In this document: piece by piece, positions 10,272 through 19,797 of the stretch
Layout: the number at the start of each line of letters is the position of its first letter
How positions within the stretch are numbered: the first letter of the stretch is position 1
NCBI GenBank assembly: GCA_023251555.1
Contig: JAHEYN010000004.1
Span: forward strand, 1-64,000
DNA: 64,000 bases
From: Bacteroidota bacterium
Lineage (GTDB): Bacteria > Bacteroidota > Bacteroidia > AKYH767-A > JAHEYN01
Direction: 5' to 3'
Program-made: the position numbers and the translations under genes
Notes under the pieces: generated by a model
The model's database searches: none
Told to the model about the DNA's origin: nothing
Seen by the model: the letters and a program-made list of their open reading frames with translations, nothing else

Positions 10272-13169
10272 TCAGTAGCCGAAAATATCTTCCATGGTAA
10301 GGAACTTCACTTTTCCGTATTTGCCAAGGGTTGCCAGGTCGAGCTTGTTTTTATCCCCGAGTACGATGACGGTATAGCTTTTTCCTTTCACATACCTGCC
10401 CTGGAAAGCCTGGAGGTCGGTCATAGTGAAATCAGGAACGCGGGTAAACACATCACGGCGGATATCATAGTTCAGCCCGAGTTTTTTAGCCTGTTCATAG
10501 TTAAAGAGAATGTCAGACTTTGTGATCCTTTCAGTACGTATTTTCTGCATCAGGGAGTTTTTTGCAGAAGAGAACAGCAGGGATGATTCGGGCATGCTGT
10601 TAAGAAGGGACATCATTCCCGACATTGCTTCAGGCAGTTTATCGGCCTGAGTGCCGATATAAGCCATCACATAATGGGGTTTCTCCTTTCTTTTCGGGGT
10701 GGTGTAAGAAGAGAAAACGGAATAGGCAAGTGCTTTTGATTCCCGCATTTCCTGGAACACTATGGAAGACATTCCGCCGCCGAAGTATTCATTATAAAAC
10801 TGAATGAGGGGAACATCATCTTTGTGATAGTTGTCGCCTTTGGAAAGCATGATAATTTCTGCCTGCTTCATGTCATAATTAACAACGAACACCATGGAGT
10901 CGGCCGTAGATCGTTCACCAAACTTAGTTCCGGCCGGCAGGGGAAGCAGGGAGGCGGGGACATTGTGATGCTTTACAATCATGGCGGTGAGCTGTTCGGG
11001 TGAAGAAGGCCCGTAATAAAGAACACGATGTTGGTATGTAAGCAAACTTTTTATAATCCCGGTAAGTTCTTCGGGCTTAAGTGCTTTGAGTTCTGCCTCG
11101 CTGAGGATATTGGTAAAGGGAGATTTCGGGCCGAACTTGGCATAGTTATACATGGCATTCCAGAGTATGGCCTGTTTGCTGAGTTTGGCATCTGCTCTTT
11201 TTTTCAGTTCATCCTGCACCAGGTTGTCGAGTGCTGCTTTGTCGGGCTGAGGGTCTGAAAGCAGGTTTTCAAACAGGGCAAGGGCGGCTTCGAAATTATC
11301 GTTCAGCCCCGTAAGGGTAACATAGGTCTGGTCTTCAGAACTGGAAACATCAAAATTGCAACCCAGCTTGTAAAACTCCTGCTTGAGGGCAACAGGATTA
11401 TACTTTGAAGTACCGAGATATGGAAGATAAGCTAAAGCCACAGACATCTTCTTGTCATGTACTGTTCCCATGTCAAGTACAAAGAAGAGATTAAAGAGAT
11501 TGTTCTCTTTGTTAAGTGTATATTCTGCTTCAAGATTATTTTTAACAGGAAAGAATTTTATGTTTTCCTTATAATCCAGGAACTCCGGTTTTATCTCGGG
11601 AGATTTCGCGTTAATGATATTCTGAACAAAAGGAGAGATATCATTCCTGTTAACAGCTACCGGTGTGATGGCAGGTTTTTCGACTTTCTTCACATTTTTA
11701 TCTTCTCCCGTGTGTTTGTAAATGATGACATAATTATTTTCGTAATTCTTCTTCACGAAATCAATCACTTCTTGTTTTGTGACAGCGGACAGCCGGTTGA
11801 TTTTCGCGGTATAATCTTTCCAGTCTATTCCTTCCGTAAAGGCTGACACAAAAGCCCCAACGCGGTTCCCGTTGTCTTCATAGCCTCTTGTTTGCTGCAG
11901 TTTAAGGTCATTGACTGCGGCTTTCAGCATCCAGTCGGGGAACTCACCCTTCTTTATAAGTTCAAGCTGGGAAAGGAGAAGTTCTTTAACCTGGTCCAGT
12001 GTTTGTCCTTCACGCGGATCACCGCTGATGAGATGCAGGGAATAATCCTTAAGTATCATCGGGAAACTGTTGGCCCCCAGTACTTTCTGTTGCTGGTTAA
12101 GGTTAAGGTCTATAAGTCCGGCGGTGCCGTTGTATAGCAGCTTATCCACGAGGGTAAGCATATCAGCATCTTTCGAAGAAGCGCCTCCGAAGCGGAAAGC
12201 GAGTGCCATGGTTTCTGCATCAGGGCCGTAGACATCTTTCACCACGGGCTTAAGGATAGGATCTTCCACAGGTGAAGTAAAGGCGGGAACAGGCATTGCC
12301 TTAAAAGCCCCGAATTTCTGTTTGATCATGGCAAGTGTGGAATCCGGGTCAAAATCACCGGAGAGGCAGATCGCCATGTTGTTGGGAACGTAATAAGCGT
12401 GGTAATAATCCATTATCTTTTTGATGGATGGATTTTTAAGGTGTTCAATAGTTCCTATTGTTGTTTGGGTACCGTAGGTGTGTTTTTGGAAAAGACCGGC
12501 GAAGAGGGCTTCCCAGAGCTTGTCTCCGTCATTATCAAGATGCCTGTTTTTTTCTTCATAAACTGCCTCAAGCTCAGTATGAAAGAGCCGCATCTCCGGG
12601 TTACGGAAGCGTTCGGCTTCGAGGGTGAGCCACTTATCAATCTGGTTGGAAGGAATGTCATTCACATAAACTGTTTGCTCAAAGGAGGTATAGGCATTTG
12701 TCCCTTCTGCGCCTATAACGGAAACCATTTTATCATATTCATTGGCGATGGCATAGGTTGCTGCCACTCCCGAGATGCTGTCGATCTGGTGATAAATCAT
12801 TTTCCGTTTCAGGGAATCCGTTGTGGAGCGGTAAACCTCATAGAGTTCTGTGATTTTGTCAAGCTCGGGTTTTTCCTTTGAGTAGTCCTTGCTGCCGTAT
12901 TTGTCAGTGCCTTTGAACAGCATGTGTTCAAGATAGTGTGCGAGTCCCGTGGCATCCGCAGGATCATTTTTACTTCCTGCCTTCACTGCAATGCGCGTTT
13001 CAATGCGCGGTGCATCTTTATATACGGTGAAATATACCATCAGCCCGTTATCGAGCTTGTATATTTTTGCCTTGAGGGGATCATTGTTTACAGCAGGGAG
13101 CTGTACCTGGGCGGAAAGAGATAAGGCTGTAAATGCCAGTCCGAGGGATAAAATCACTTTGTTTTTCAT
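10272..13169 (-). CDS. M16-family zinc metalloprotease, two-unit, secreted
   Basis: A large periplasmic or exported peptidase of the insulysin/pitrilysin clan, 965 residues. A signal peptide ([20 protein letters not shown]) is followed by the active N-terminal unit with inverted zinc motif HYLEH near residue 78 and the third ligand in [11 protein letters not shown]. The C-terminal unit lacks an HxxEH copy, as usual, and has the substrate-binding region [16 protein letters not shown]-like. The track starts at a TTG (13199) that lies inside a predicted -7 box; the ATG at 13169 begins the signal peptide and is chosen. Such proteins degrade peptides such as cleaved presequences; the specific substrate is unknown. 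Confidence 0.92.
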   Translation of the reverse strand: MKNKVILSLGLAFTALSLSAQVQLPAVNNDPLKAKIYKLDNGLMVYFTVYKDAPRIETRIAVKAGSKNDPADATGLAHYLEHMLFKGTDKYGSKDYSKEKPELDKITELYEVYRSTTDSLKRKMIYHQIDSISGVAATYAIANEYDKMVSVIGAEGTNAYTSFEQTVYVNDIPSNQIDKWLTLEAERFRNPEMRLFHTELEAVYEEKNRHLDNDGDKLWEALFAGLFQKHTYGTQTTIGTIEHLKNPSIKKIMDYYHAYYVPNNMAICLSGDFDPDSTLAMIKQKFGAFKAMPVPAFTSPVEDPILKPVVKDVYGPDAETMALAFRFGGASSKDADMLTLVDKLLYNGTAGLIDLNLNQQQKVLGANSFPMILKDYSLHLISGDPREGQTLDQVKELLLSQLELIKKGEFPDWMLKAAVNDLKLQQTRGYEDNGNRVGAFVSAFTEGIDWKDYTAKINRLSAVTKQEVIDFVKKNYENNYVIIYKHTGEDKNVKKVEKPAITPVAVNRNDISPFVQNIINAKSPEIKPEFLDYKENIKFFPVKNNLEAEYTLNKENNLFNLFFVLDMGTVHDKKMSVALAYLPYLGTSKYNPVALKQEFYKLGCNFDVSSSEDQTYVTLTGLNDNFEAALALFENLLSDPQPDKAALDNLVQDELKKRADAKLSKQAILWNAMYNYAKFGPKSPFTNILSEAELKALKPEELTGIIKSLLTYQHRVLYYGPSSPEQLTAMIVKHHNVPASLLPLPAGTKFGERSTADSMVFVVNYDMKQAEIIMLSKGDNYHKDDVPLIQFYNEYFGGGMSSIVFQEMRESKALAYSVFSSYTTPKRKEKPHYVMAYIGTQADKLPEAMSGMMSLLNSMPESSLLFSSAKNSLMQKIRTERITKSDILFNYEQAKKLGLNYDIRRDVFTRVPDFTMTDLQAFQGRYVKGKSYTVIVLGDKNKLDLATLGKYGKVKFLTMEDIFGY

Positions 13170-13196
13170 GGTAATGGTTTTAAATATTGAGGGGGT

Positions 13197-13204
13197 CAAA
13201 GATA
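13197..13204 (-). promoter_or_regulatory. -7 box of the M16 protease promoter
   Basis: TATCTTTG on the minus strand is a perfect TAnnTTTG about 28 nt before the ATG at 13169. No good -33 TTTG is seen. It excludes the TTG start of the ORF track. Confidence 0.5.
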
Positions 13205-13250
13205 CATTTCGTTTTCATAACTGAAACATAAGAAGGGTGCAGTCCTGGCC

Positions 13251-14927
13251 TCAGAAATCTATCTCAAGCCCAAGCTGGTTGCGAAGGTCATTAATATTTG
13301 GATTTTTTTCAGCCATCTTTTTAAAAATTTCAGATGTGGTGTAGGGGGGCGGTTCGGATTGTGTGGAGGGGGGAGTAATAATTTCAAGCTGGATAACCTT
13401 GTTTGAAAGCCGTTTCCTGAGAAAGTCAAGAAGACTGGCTTTTTCACCCTGAAGCAATGATTTGCTTTCTGCAGTGAAATGTATCAGGAAATTTTCTTTC
13501 AGTTCAGGTATATTGCTTTCCATTATGCTGTGCAGGACAGTTTTGTTCTCTCCGAGAAGGATTTGCGCATACGCTTTCCATGCGGTGTGCAGTTCTTCGG
13601 CAGAGAATTTTTTATCCGGAATATTTTCCGCAGGTTTTGCTGCTTCGGGATTATTTTTCTCGGCTTCCGGGCGGGAGAGCGATATAGAGACGGTTTTGGG
13701 AGCAGCGGCCTTTACAGGAGAAGGAGAAGGCGGGGGAGAGGGAGAGGAAGAGGAAGAGGAAGAGGAATGGACAACAGCAGCGGCAGGAGCGGCTTTTTGC
13801 ACGGATCCTGCAGTAGTGTTTTGTTTCAGGCCGGGGGCATTGATGGTACAGAGCATGAGCAGGGCAAGCTCCACATGCAGCCGCTGGTTCTTTGCTGATT
13901 TATATTGTACATCACATTTGTTAAGGATATCAAGTGCGGCCAGGAGAAAAGGACCGGGGCAGGCTGCTGCCTGTTGTTTGTATTTTTCCCTGACAGAGGG
14001 GCTTGTTTCGATAAGCTTCAGGGTAACGGCATCCTGGCATACAAGCAGGTCGCGCAAGTGAGATGCCAGCCCGTTGATAAAGTTATGCCCGTCGAAGCCG
14101 TTGTTCAGGATCTCGTCGAAGGTGAGCAGCACCGATGACACATTGCTGTTAAACACATCTTCGGTAACCTTGAAATAGTAATCATAATCAAGAATGTTCA
14201 GGTTCTCAAGCACTGCTTTATAAGTCAGCCTGTTGCCGCCAAAGCTCACAATCTGGTCGAAGATGGAGAGGGCATCCCTCAGGGCGCCGTCGGCTTTCTG
14301 CGCAATGATGTGAAGTGCGTCGGGTTCCGCCTCTATATTTTCTTTTGAAGCGACAAATGCAAGGTGCCCGGCGATATCTTCCACTCCTATGCGGTTAAAA
14401 TCAAAGATCTGGCAGCGGGAGAGAATGGTGGGAATAATCTTATGTTTCTCGGTAGTGGCGAGGATAAAGATGGCGTAGGAGGGGGGTTCTTCCAGCGTTT
14501 TCAGGAAGGCATTGAAAGCACTGGCGGAGAGCATATGGACCTCGTCAATGATGTATATTTTGTATTTCCCCTGGTGGGGAGCAAACCTGACCTGTTCCAC
14601 AAGGCTCCGGATGTCATCTACCGAATTATGTGAAGCGGCATCCAGTTCGTAGATGTTGAGAGAATGCGATGCATTAAAGGACTGGCATGATTCACACTTA
14701 TTGCAGGCTTCGGTATTCCCGGAGAGGTTTTCGCAGTTGATGGTCTTGGCAAGTATCCTGGCGCAGGTGGTTTTGCCTACACCCCTTGGCCCGCAGAAAA
14801 GAAAAGCCTGTGCGAGGTGTTTGTTTTTAATGGCGTTTTTAAGGGTGGTGGTAATGGACGTTTGTCCCACTACCGTATCGAAGGTAGCAGGCCTGTATTT
14901 CCTGGCTGAAACAATGAAATTGTCCAT
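13251..14927 (-). CDS. dnaX: DNA polymerase III subunit gamma/tau
   Basis: This AAA+ clamp-loader subunit assembles the sliding clamp and organises the replicative holoenzyme. It has 558 residues. Walker A is GPRGVGKTT near residue 46, and the zinc module has four cysteines (INCE, CNKCESC). Walker B is IIDEVH, sensor 1 is LATTEKHKI, and the arginine finger is in ILSRCQIFDF. A Ser/Pro-rich linker near residues 390-410 leads to a tau-type C-terminal domain with HTAWKAYAQILLGE. I see no slippery heptamer clearly programmed for a short gamma form. The upstream gene ends at 15006, so it likely uses its own promoter. Confidence 0.96.
   Translation of the reverse strand: MDNFIVSARKYRPATFDTVVGQTSITTTLKNAIKNKHLAQAFLFCGPRGVGKTTCARILAKTINCENLSGNTEACNKCESCQSFNASHSLNIYELDAASHNSVDDIRSLVEQVRFAPHQGKYKIYIIDEVHMLSASAFNAFLKTLEEPPSYAIFILATTEKHKIIPTILSRCQIFDFNRIGVEDIAGHLAFVASKENIEAEPDALHIIAQKADGALRDALSIFDQIVSFGGNRLTYKAVLENLNILDYDYYFKVTEDVFNSNVSSVLLTFDEILNNGFDGHNFINGLASHLRDLLVCQDAVTLKLIETSPSVREKYKQQAAACPGPFLLAALDILNKCDVQYKSAKNQRLHVELALLMLCTINAPGLKQNTTAGSVQKAAPAAAVVHSSSSSSSSPSPPPSPSPVKAAAPKTVSISLSRPEAEKNNPEAAKPAENIPDKKFSAEELHTAWKAYAQILLGENKTVLHSIMESNIPELKENFLIHFTAESKSLLQGEKASLLDFLRKRLSNKVIQLEIITPPSTQSEPPPYTTSEIFKKMAEKNPNINDLRNQLGLEIDF
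13744..13767. repeat. Hexanucleotide microsatellite inside dnaX
   Basis: Four perfect GAGGAA units (TTCCTC in the coding sense) lie within a wider purine tract from about 13717. They encode the poly-serine start of the dnaX linker. Units of six keep the frame, so slippage would change linker length only. Confidence 0.75.
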
Positions 14928-14946
14928 GCGGGTTAAAACGGGGATT

Positions 14947-14954
14947 CAAAGGTA
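14947..14954 (-). promoter_or_regulatory. -7 box of the dnaX promoter
   Basis: TACCTTTG on the minus strand is a perfect TAnnTTTG ending 20 nt before the dnaX ATG. The -33 element is weak. Confidence 0.5.
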
Positions 14955-15005
14955 ATATTTTATTTTCCCCGAAAATGGGGTCTGATATATAGTCCGGTCA
15001 AACAA

Positions 15006-17105
15006 TCACTCCGTCTTTCCTTGCTGCCTCATGAAATCAAGATTGATTTTTATGGCCTGGTTGCCGGGGTCAATTTCAAGGCCTTTCATCCATGCCTGTC
15101 GCGCCTCGTGGTATTTTTTGAGTTGAAAATAACAGGAGCCTATGCGGTTGTATATTTCCGCACCGGGTTCAAATCCCTGTGGATATTCGGTACACAGGAG
15201 ATATTCCTCCAGGGCTTTGTCCCACTGGTGCAATACATCCATGTATAATTTACCGAGACTTCCTGCGATGGTGGGATGGGGAGAAGGGCAGTGGTCATTA
15301 TATGATCTTAGTACAATTACTGCAGAGTCTATGAGGTTGCGCCCGAGGTAGCAGTCGGCGAGGTTAAGGTAAGTCTCCGGGAAGCAGGGAGCGATGCGTA
15401 TGCCTTTCCGGAGGAAATAGATCGCTTCAGGGAACCGCTTCGCCATCTTATACTCAAAACCAAGGCTGTTCAGCACCTGGTAGTTGGAAGAGTCGGCTTC
15501 GAAGGCTTTCCTGAAGTACTGTTCAACCTTTATGGAATCATGTCCAGTGCGGTAGTAATGGCCCAGCTGGAAGTACAGTTCAGCGGCTCCGTCCCCGGAG
15601 GGAAATACAGCTATTCCTTTTTCGAGCATTTTTTTTGCTTCTGCGGGGTGACCGTTATTGAGCAGGGTATTGCCGAACAATGCGTACGTATGGCCGGGGG
15701 TAACGGTGTACGGATAAGTACCTTCAAAATATTTTACGCCTGTGAGAAAGGAGAGGAAGAGGGCAAATCCACCGTACACAGCCAGCCGGACATATTTTTT
15801 TTCGGCATAGAAGTCATAGAGGGATGAAATGGCGTATGAAGCGAAGATAATCATGAAAGGCAGCACCGGCAGGCGGTAGCGTGCGGAGATGAGCACGAGA
15901 ATGATAGAGAAAGCATAAACAAAAAGCAGAACCATAAGCAGCAGGATTCCTGATTTTTCATTCATCCTCCTGAAGTGCGCTAAGAACAATGCCATGCCTG
16001 CGAGGGCAAGAGGCAAGATAAACCCAAGCCGGATAAAAGGCATACGGGTAACAAAAGAGAACGAGGCAAAGAGCCCTACGTCAAAGTTTCGCGGGAACTC
16101 ATAGCTGTTGAAGAACAGCACTGTTTTCATCCAGGTATTCCTGACAAACTCTCCCGGGTGCAGGCGGATGAACTCAAAGGCTTTCCCGTAGAAAAATTTA
16201 TCCTGCTGCGCGAAGTCTTTCACTTTTTCCGATTCGTAAGGATACATCAGCAGCTTTTCCCATTGTATGCCGGGAGCGTACCCTATTCTTTCTGTCATCT
16301 TCTCATTGTTGCCTATATAAAAACTGATTCCTCCGTTGCGGGAGATGAGAAGGGTTTCGCCGGCCACGATACGGTTTCTAAGCGCGGTGCATGCAACAAG
16401 CGAAAGGGCGAGGCAGGAGAAGATGGCGGCATGCGGGATTTTCTTCCGGAAGTGCGGTTTCCTGTCCGTCAGCATCCAGAGCCCGTATACAGGCACTGTG
16501 AGTAAAAAATTCGGAAGCGTGACTATCAGCATGGAGAGGGAGAGCCCGGAAACAGAGAGCATAAGATAGTTTGCTTTTCCCTGTTTACGGGAGGAGATAA
16601 AATAAAGGAAAGAAAGAGTGGCTGAGAGGAAAAGAAAGATCAGCAGGACGGGAGGAAGAATTTCCACTGTGTATTGTATGATGCGTATGTACATTGCATA
16701 GATGAGAAGCGCCGCCATTGCTATGCGCCTGTTAAACAAATGCTTTGCAAGCAGGTAAAGGAGCCCGGCATTCACCACGTCGAGAAGCACCTGGATAAGC
16801 TTAACGATGGAAGGGTGTTCTCCGAAAACAAAAAAAACCGCCCCCACGAAATAGGAGTAAAAGGGAGGGTGGAAATAAGATCCGCCCTTATCGCCCAGCC
16901 AGCTCACATTGTTATAGTAGTGTGCATCATCCACGTATTCCTTGGAATCCACGATGGGAAAGTCGAAGATGGGGTTGTTGAATTTCATCTGCTGGAAATG
17001 GAGAAGCCTCATAAGCAGTGCCAGCACGAGCACGGTTTTTACCCAGCCGGAGTGGTAGTGAAAAAACGACAGCCTGTTATTTTCTTTTTTTTGCTGCGGT
17101 GTCAT
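15006..17105 (-). CDS. GT-C (GT39/PMT-like) membrane glycosyltransferase with TPR tail
   Basis: A 699-residue inner-membrane protein. The first 460 residues hold about ten hydrophobic segments, with an early external acidic loop (DSKEYVDDAHYY near residue 53), as in GT-C enzymes that take sugars from polyprenyl-phosphate donors. GSYFHPPFYS follows, a hallmark of the PMT_2/ArnT-like group. From about residue 475 to the end lie five or so tetratricopeptide repeats (for example YFQLGHYYRTG, NRIGSCYFQLKKYHEARQAW). It is the last gene of a four-gene operon, 6 nt after a GT2 gene that could make its lipid-linked donor. The acceptor is unknown; the TPR part, probably periplasmic, may recruit it. Confidence 0.83.
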   Translation of the reverse strand: MTPQQKKENNRLSFFHYHSGWVKTVLVLALLMRLLHFQQMKFNNPIFDFPIVDSKEYVDDAHYYNNVSWLGDKGGSYFHPPFYSYFVGAVFFVFGEHPSIVKLIQVLLDVVNAGLLYLLAKHLFNRRIAMAALLIYAMYIRIIQYTVEILPPVLLIFLFLSATLSFLYFISSRKQGKANYLMLSVSGLSLSMLIVTLPNFLLTVPVYGLWMLTDRKPHFRKKIPHAAIFSCLALSLVACTALRNRIVAGETLLISRNGGISFYIGNNEKMTERIGYAPGIQWEKLLMYPYESEKVKDFAQQDKFFYGKAFEFIRLHPGEFVRNTWMKTVLFFNSYEFPRNFDVGLFASFSFVTRMPFIRLGFILPLALAGMALFLAHFRRMNEKSGILLLMVLLFVYAFSIILVLISARYRLPVLPFMIIFASYAISSLYDFYAEKKYVRLAVYGGFALFLSFLTGVKYFEGTYPYTVTPGHTYALFGNTLLNNGHPAEAKKMLEKGIAVFPSGDGAAELYFQLGHYYRTGHDSIKVEQYFRKAFEADSSNYQVLNSLGFEYKMAKRFPEAIYFLRKGIRIAPCFPETYLNLADCYLGRNLIDSAVIVLRSYNDHCPSPHPTIAGSLGKLYMDVLHQWDKALEEYLLCTEYPQGFEPGAEIYNRIGSCYFQLKKYHEARQAWMKGLEIDPGNQAIKINLDFMRQQGKTE

Positions 17106-17111
17106 CCAGGG

Positions 17112-17858
17112 TTATTGTTTTGCTTTGTCTTTCCTGTAATCTCCCCTCGAGAAATACTTTTCAATGAGGCAGTAAAGAAAAATAAAAAAGTAACGGCTTC
17201 CCATTTCTCTTATCCTGAACTTGGAAATTCCGTGTTTCCGGTTGGTCCATGAGTTGGGAATCACGGTGAAGGAAAAACCGCGTACGATAGCCTTGAGCGG
17301 CAGTTCGAGGGTGAGATTATAATGAGGGGAGAGGAAAGGTTTGGTACCTTCTATGGCTTCCCTGCTGTACAGTTTGAATGCATTGGTGAGGTCGTTATAA
17401 CGGATGCCGTAGGCTATGCGCACGATGGTGTTTGCAATTCGGTTCAGCAGCAGCTTGTGAAAAGGGTATCCTGTCACATTTCCTCCTTTGATAAAGCGGC
17501 TGCCGAAGACGCAGTCATATTTGCCCCCGGCCATCTTGCGGTAATATTTAACAAGATCGGAGGGGTCGTCGGATAAATCGGCCATCATGATGGCAACACA
17601 GTCCCCCGAAAAATTTTCCAGCCCAAAGGCCACGGCATTCCCGAATCCCGGAGCTCCCGTGTTGTCAACTGTCCTGAGTGCAGAGAATTGTTTCCCCAGG
17701 TTTTCCAGCACTGAGGGGGTGTTATCGGAGGAATGGTCATTGACGACGAGAATTTCATAAATAATACTTTCTTTCTCCAGGGTAGAACAGATTGACCGGA
17801 TAGTTTCCGGCAGGGATTCAGCTTCGTTGAGGGCGGGGATAACTACACTCAGTTTCAT
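17112..17858 (-). CDS. GT2 glycosyltransferase, dolichyl-phosphate-sugar synthase-like
   Basis: A 248-residue GT-A fold enzyme resembling DPM1-type synthases, which transfer a sugar from a nucleotide donor to polyprenyl phosphate at the cytoplasmic membrane face. It starts LSVVIPALNEAESLP, has DHSSDNT for the nucleotide site, and has the metal-binding acidic cluster MADLSDDP. The C-terminal part is basic, without clear membrane helices. The track start at 17900 is replaced by the ATG at 17858, which overlaps the upstream TGA as ATGA. Its place directly before a GT-C enzyme suggests it supplies the lipid-linked sugar used there. Confidence 0.87.
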   Translation of the reverse strand: MKLSVVIPALNEAESLPETIRSICSTLEKESIIYEILVVNDHSSDNTPSVLENLGKQFSALRTVDNTGAPGFGNAVAFGLENFSGDCVAIMMADLSDDPSDLVKYYRKMAGGKYDCVFGSRFIKGGNVTGYPFHKLLLNRIANTIVRIAYGIRYNDLTNAFKLYSREAIEGTKPFLSPHYNLTLELPLKAIVRGFSFTVIPNSWTNRKHGISKFRIREMGSRYFFIFLYCLIEKYFSRGDYRKDKAKQ

Positions 17859-18499
17859 TTCTTTGCTATAACGAGGAACTGCTGCCCTGCAATTTTCCAC
17901 AGGAGAGGAAGCTGCAGGTATGCTTTTACTAGAATACTGTAGGCAGGGGGCCCTGAGCGGAATGAGAGCGGAAGAAAGCGCGGATGAATATTTGTAATTT
18001 CAAATCCTGCGCCAAAAAGATGTTCTGCAGCGGAAACATCAGTGAGGATGGTGCGGTGGTCAGCAAAATCAAAATAGCCCCGGTAAGCGTACCTGAAGTT
18101 GGGGCCCATCACTGCTATTGTGCCGCCGGGCTTTGTGCAGCGGTACATTTTTTCAAGAACGGCGGCCACTTCATCCTGGGAGGAAAGATGTTCGAGGAAA
18201 TTTGAGATGAAGATTCCATCGAAAAATTTTTCGGGCAGTTCCGCCTGCATGATATCCGCGCGGATAAACCTGATTCCTTCTGCAAGTCCGCCACCCCCGG
18301 GTGTTTCTTTGTCCACCGCCCATTTTTCGGCAGCAGGTGCAAGGTTTATGAACTCCCCTTCCCCCGCGGCAGGGTCCAGCATGACGGCCGGCCGGCCCAT
18401 GCGGTTCCAGATAAAGCTGCTGATTTCTTTCCATGCGGCAACTTTAGATACCTTGCTCACTCCCCTGAAACGGTATTGGTAGATTCTTTCGTGGTTCAT
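17855..18499 (-). CDS. Class I SAM-dependent methyltransferase
   Basis: A 214-residue protein of the Methyltransf_11 style. The SAM-binding loop is LDPAAGEGEFINLAP near residue 42, a variant of the usual GxGxG. The acidic motif is FIRADIM, and motif IV is FFDGIFISNFLEHL, where NFLEH matches the family's LEH box. CTKPGGTIAVMGPN follows. It probably methylates a sugar or glycolipid, judged from its place between an epimerase (1 nt gap) and a GT2 gene (ATGA overlap). The exact acceptor cannot be told. Confidence 0.82.
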   Translation of the reverse strand: MNHERIYQYRFRGVSKVSKVAAWKEISSFIWNRMGRPAVMLDPAAGEGEFINLAPAAEKWAVDKETPGGGGLAEGIRFIRADIMQAELPEKFFDGIFISNFLEHLSSQDEVAAVLEKMYRCTKPGGTIAVMGPNFRYAYRGYFDFADHRTILTDVSAAEHLFGAGFEITNIHPRFLPLSFRSGPPAYSILVKAYLQLPLLWKIAGQQFLVIAKK

Positions 18500-18500
18500 A

Positions 18501-19571
18501 TCAGAAGATTATTCCTTCGAGTTCTTTTTCATGGCCGGTGAGCCACTTGTATACGTCCTCAACTGTTTTCCGGACAGGGATGGATGGCTTCCATCCCGTG
18601 AGTTTTGTAACCTTGCTGTTGTCGGAGATATAAAGCTTTATATCTCCGGGGCGTTCTTCCGCGGATTCTTCAACAGGAACTGTATTCCCGGTCAGTTCCC
18701 TGCACAGTGCAGACAACTCCTGCAGGGAAATGCTGTTGGACAACCCGCCCCCTGCATTCATTATTTCCCCGCTGAGCATGGGCAGGTGATGAATCTGGCA
18801 GTCAAGCAGATTTACAAGGTCATTCACATGAAGGACATCTCTTACCTGTTTTCCTTTCCCCCCGAAGCTGAGGTATTTCAGGGGCTTTTTTCGCAGGTGC
18901 ATGGCCATCCAGTAAACGATAAATCCGTAACCTGACCCACCCATTTGCCAGGGCCCGCTTACCACTCCAAAGCGGTTGATGATGTTCTTTATCCCGTAAA
19001 ATACACTATATTCTCCGAGGAAGAGTTCCGCTGCCAGCTTGGAGCTTCCGTAAAAAGTACGGGCTCCGCCGGTCGGGAAGTTTTCACTAATCCCGGATTC
19101 TGAAACCCCCGCTGTTGCTTTTGCAGACAGCAGCCCGAAGCGGGTTTCTTTTTCTTCCATGGGGAGGCTGTTCAGCCTGTTCACAGGATATATCCTGCTG
19201 CTGGAGAGAGAAATGACGCCGGCCCCGCACTGTCTTGCATACTCAAAGCACTGAAGGGAGCCTGTAAGGTTGTTATCCACCACTTCGGCCGCATCTCCTG
19301 CAAGTCCGGAAAGTACTGAAGGGTCCGCGGCTGCGTGGATGATAACTGAAGGGACTATGTGAACTTTTTCATAATCTTTTTTTGTGCGGCAGTCGCCTTC
19401 GACAAAACGGATACCGTGTGCCGAAAGACGTTCCCTGTTGAGAACAGATCCCCTTTTGCTGAGATTGTCAAAGGCAGTGATATCCCACCTGGGATACCGT
19501 TGTTTAAGGCCTATAGCCGTGTGCGAACCTATAAAGCCTGCTCCGCCTGTGATTAATAATGTGTGGCTCAT
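18501..19571 (-). CDS. NAD-dependent sugar epimerase, CDP-tyvelose 2-epimerase-like
   Basis: A 356-residue extended SDR enzyme acting on a nucleotide sugar. The Rossmann start is LLITGGAGFIGSH, then FDNLSKRGSVLNRERL, a pattern I associate with CDP-paratose/tyvelose 2-epimerases. It is followed by VIIHAAADPSVLSG, SLSSSRIY and the catalytic YGSSK. The track start at 19679 adds a sequence without SDR character, so the ATG at 19571 (MSHTLLITG) is used. It is the first gene of the four-gene glycosylation operon that ends at 15006. The identity of the sugar is inferred and could differ. Confidence 0.82.
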   Translation of the reverse strand: MSHTLLITGGAGFIGSHTAIGLKQRYPRWDITAFDNLSKRGSVLNRERLSAHGIRFVEGDCRTKKDYEKVHIVPSVIIHAAADPSVLSGLAGDAAEVVDNNLTGSLQCFEYARQCGAGVISLSSSRIYPVNRLNSLPMEEKETRFGLLSAKATAGVSESGISENFPTGGARTFYGSSKLAAELFLGEYSVFYGIKNIINRFGVVSGPWQMGGSGYGFIVYWMAMHLRKKPLKYLSFGGKGKQVRDVLHVNDLVNLLDCQIHHLPMLSGEIMNAGGGLSNSISLQELSALCRELTGNTVPVEESAEERPGDIKLYISDNSKVTKLTGWKPSIPVRKTVEDVYKWLTGHEKELEGIIF

Positions 19572-19756
19572 GCTTGATTTGGAAAGCATAAAAGTAGTGC
19601 TTTTCAGGAAAAACGGGGAACAAGCAGGGCGAGGGAGAGATCGGAAGTGGGAAGAAAGTGAAATAGTCTGTATCTGCATGCCATCCCCGGACGATCTTCG
19701 CTGTCAGGAAGCGTTTTTTTGCAAAGGCGGGAAAGCTTTACCCCATGAAATTCTTC

Positions 19757-19789
19757 TTTGAAAAAACTTCTATATATTTATTATATTTG
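19757..19789 (+). promoter_or_regulatory. Promoter with near-leaderless start
   Basis: TTTG, 21 nt, then TATATTTG, both perfect for the Bacteroidota consensus. The ATG at 19798 lies only 8 nt past the -7 box, so the mRNA leader would be roughly 3-5 nt. Confidence 0.6.
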
Positions 19790-19797
19790 ACAAAAAT

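Noticed and set aside
13462-14061. Plus-strand ORFs with poly-Glu/Gly opposite dnaX
   Set aside because: They come from the purine microsatellite on the strand opposite dnaX; low-complexity shadow.
13251-14927. Programmed frameshift producing a short gamma form of DnaX
   Set aside because: No convincing A-rich slippery heptamer with a following hairpin was seen near the end of the AAA+ region.
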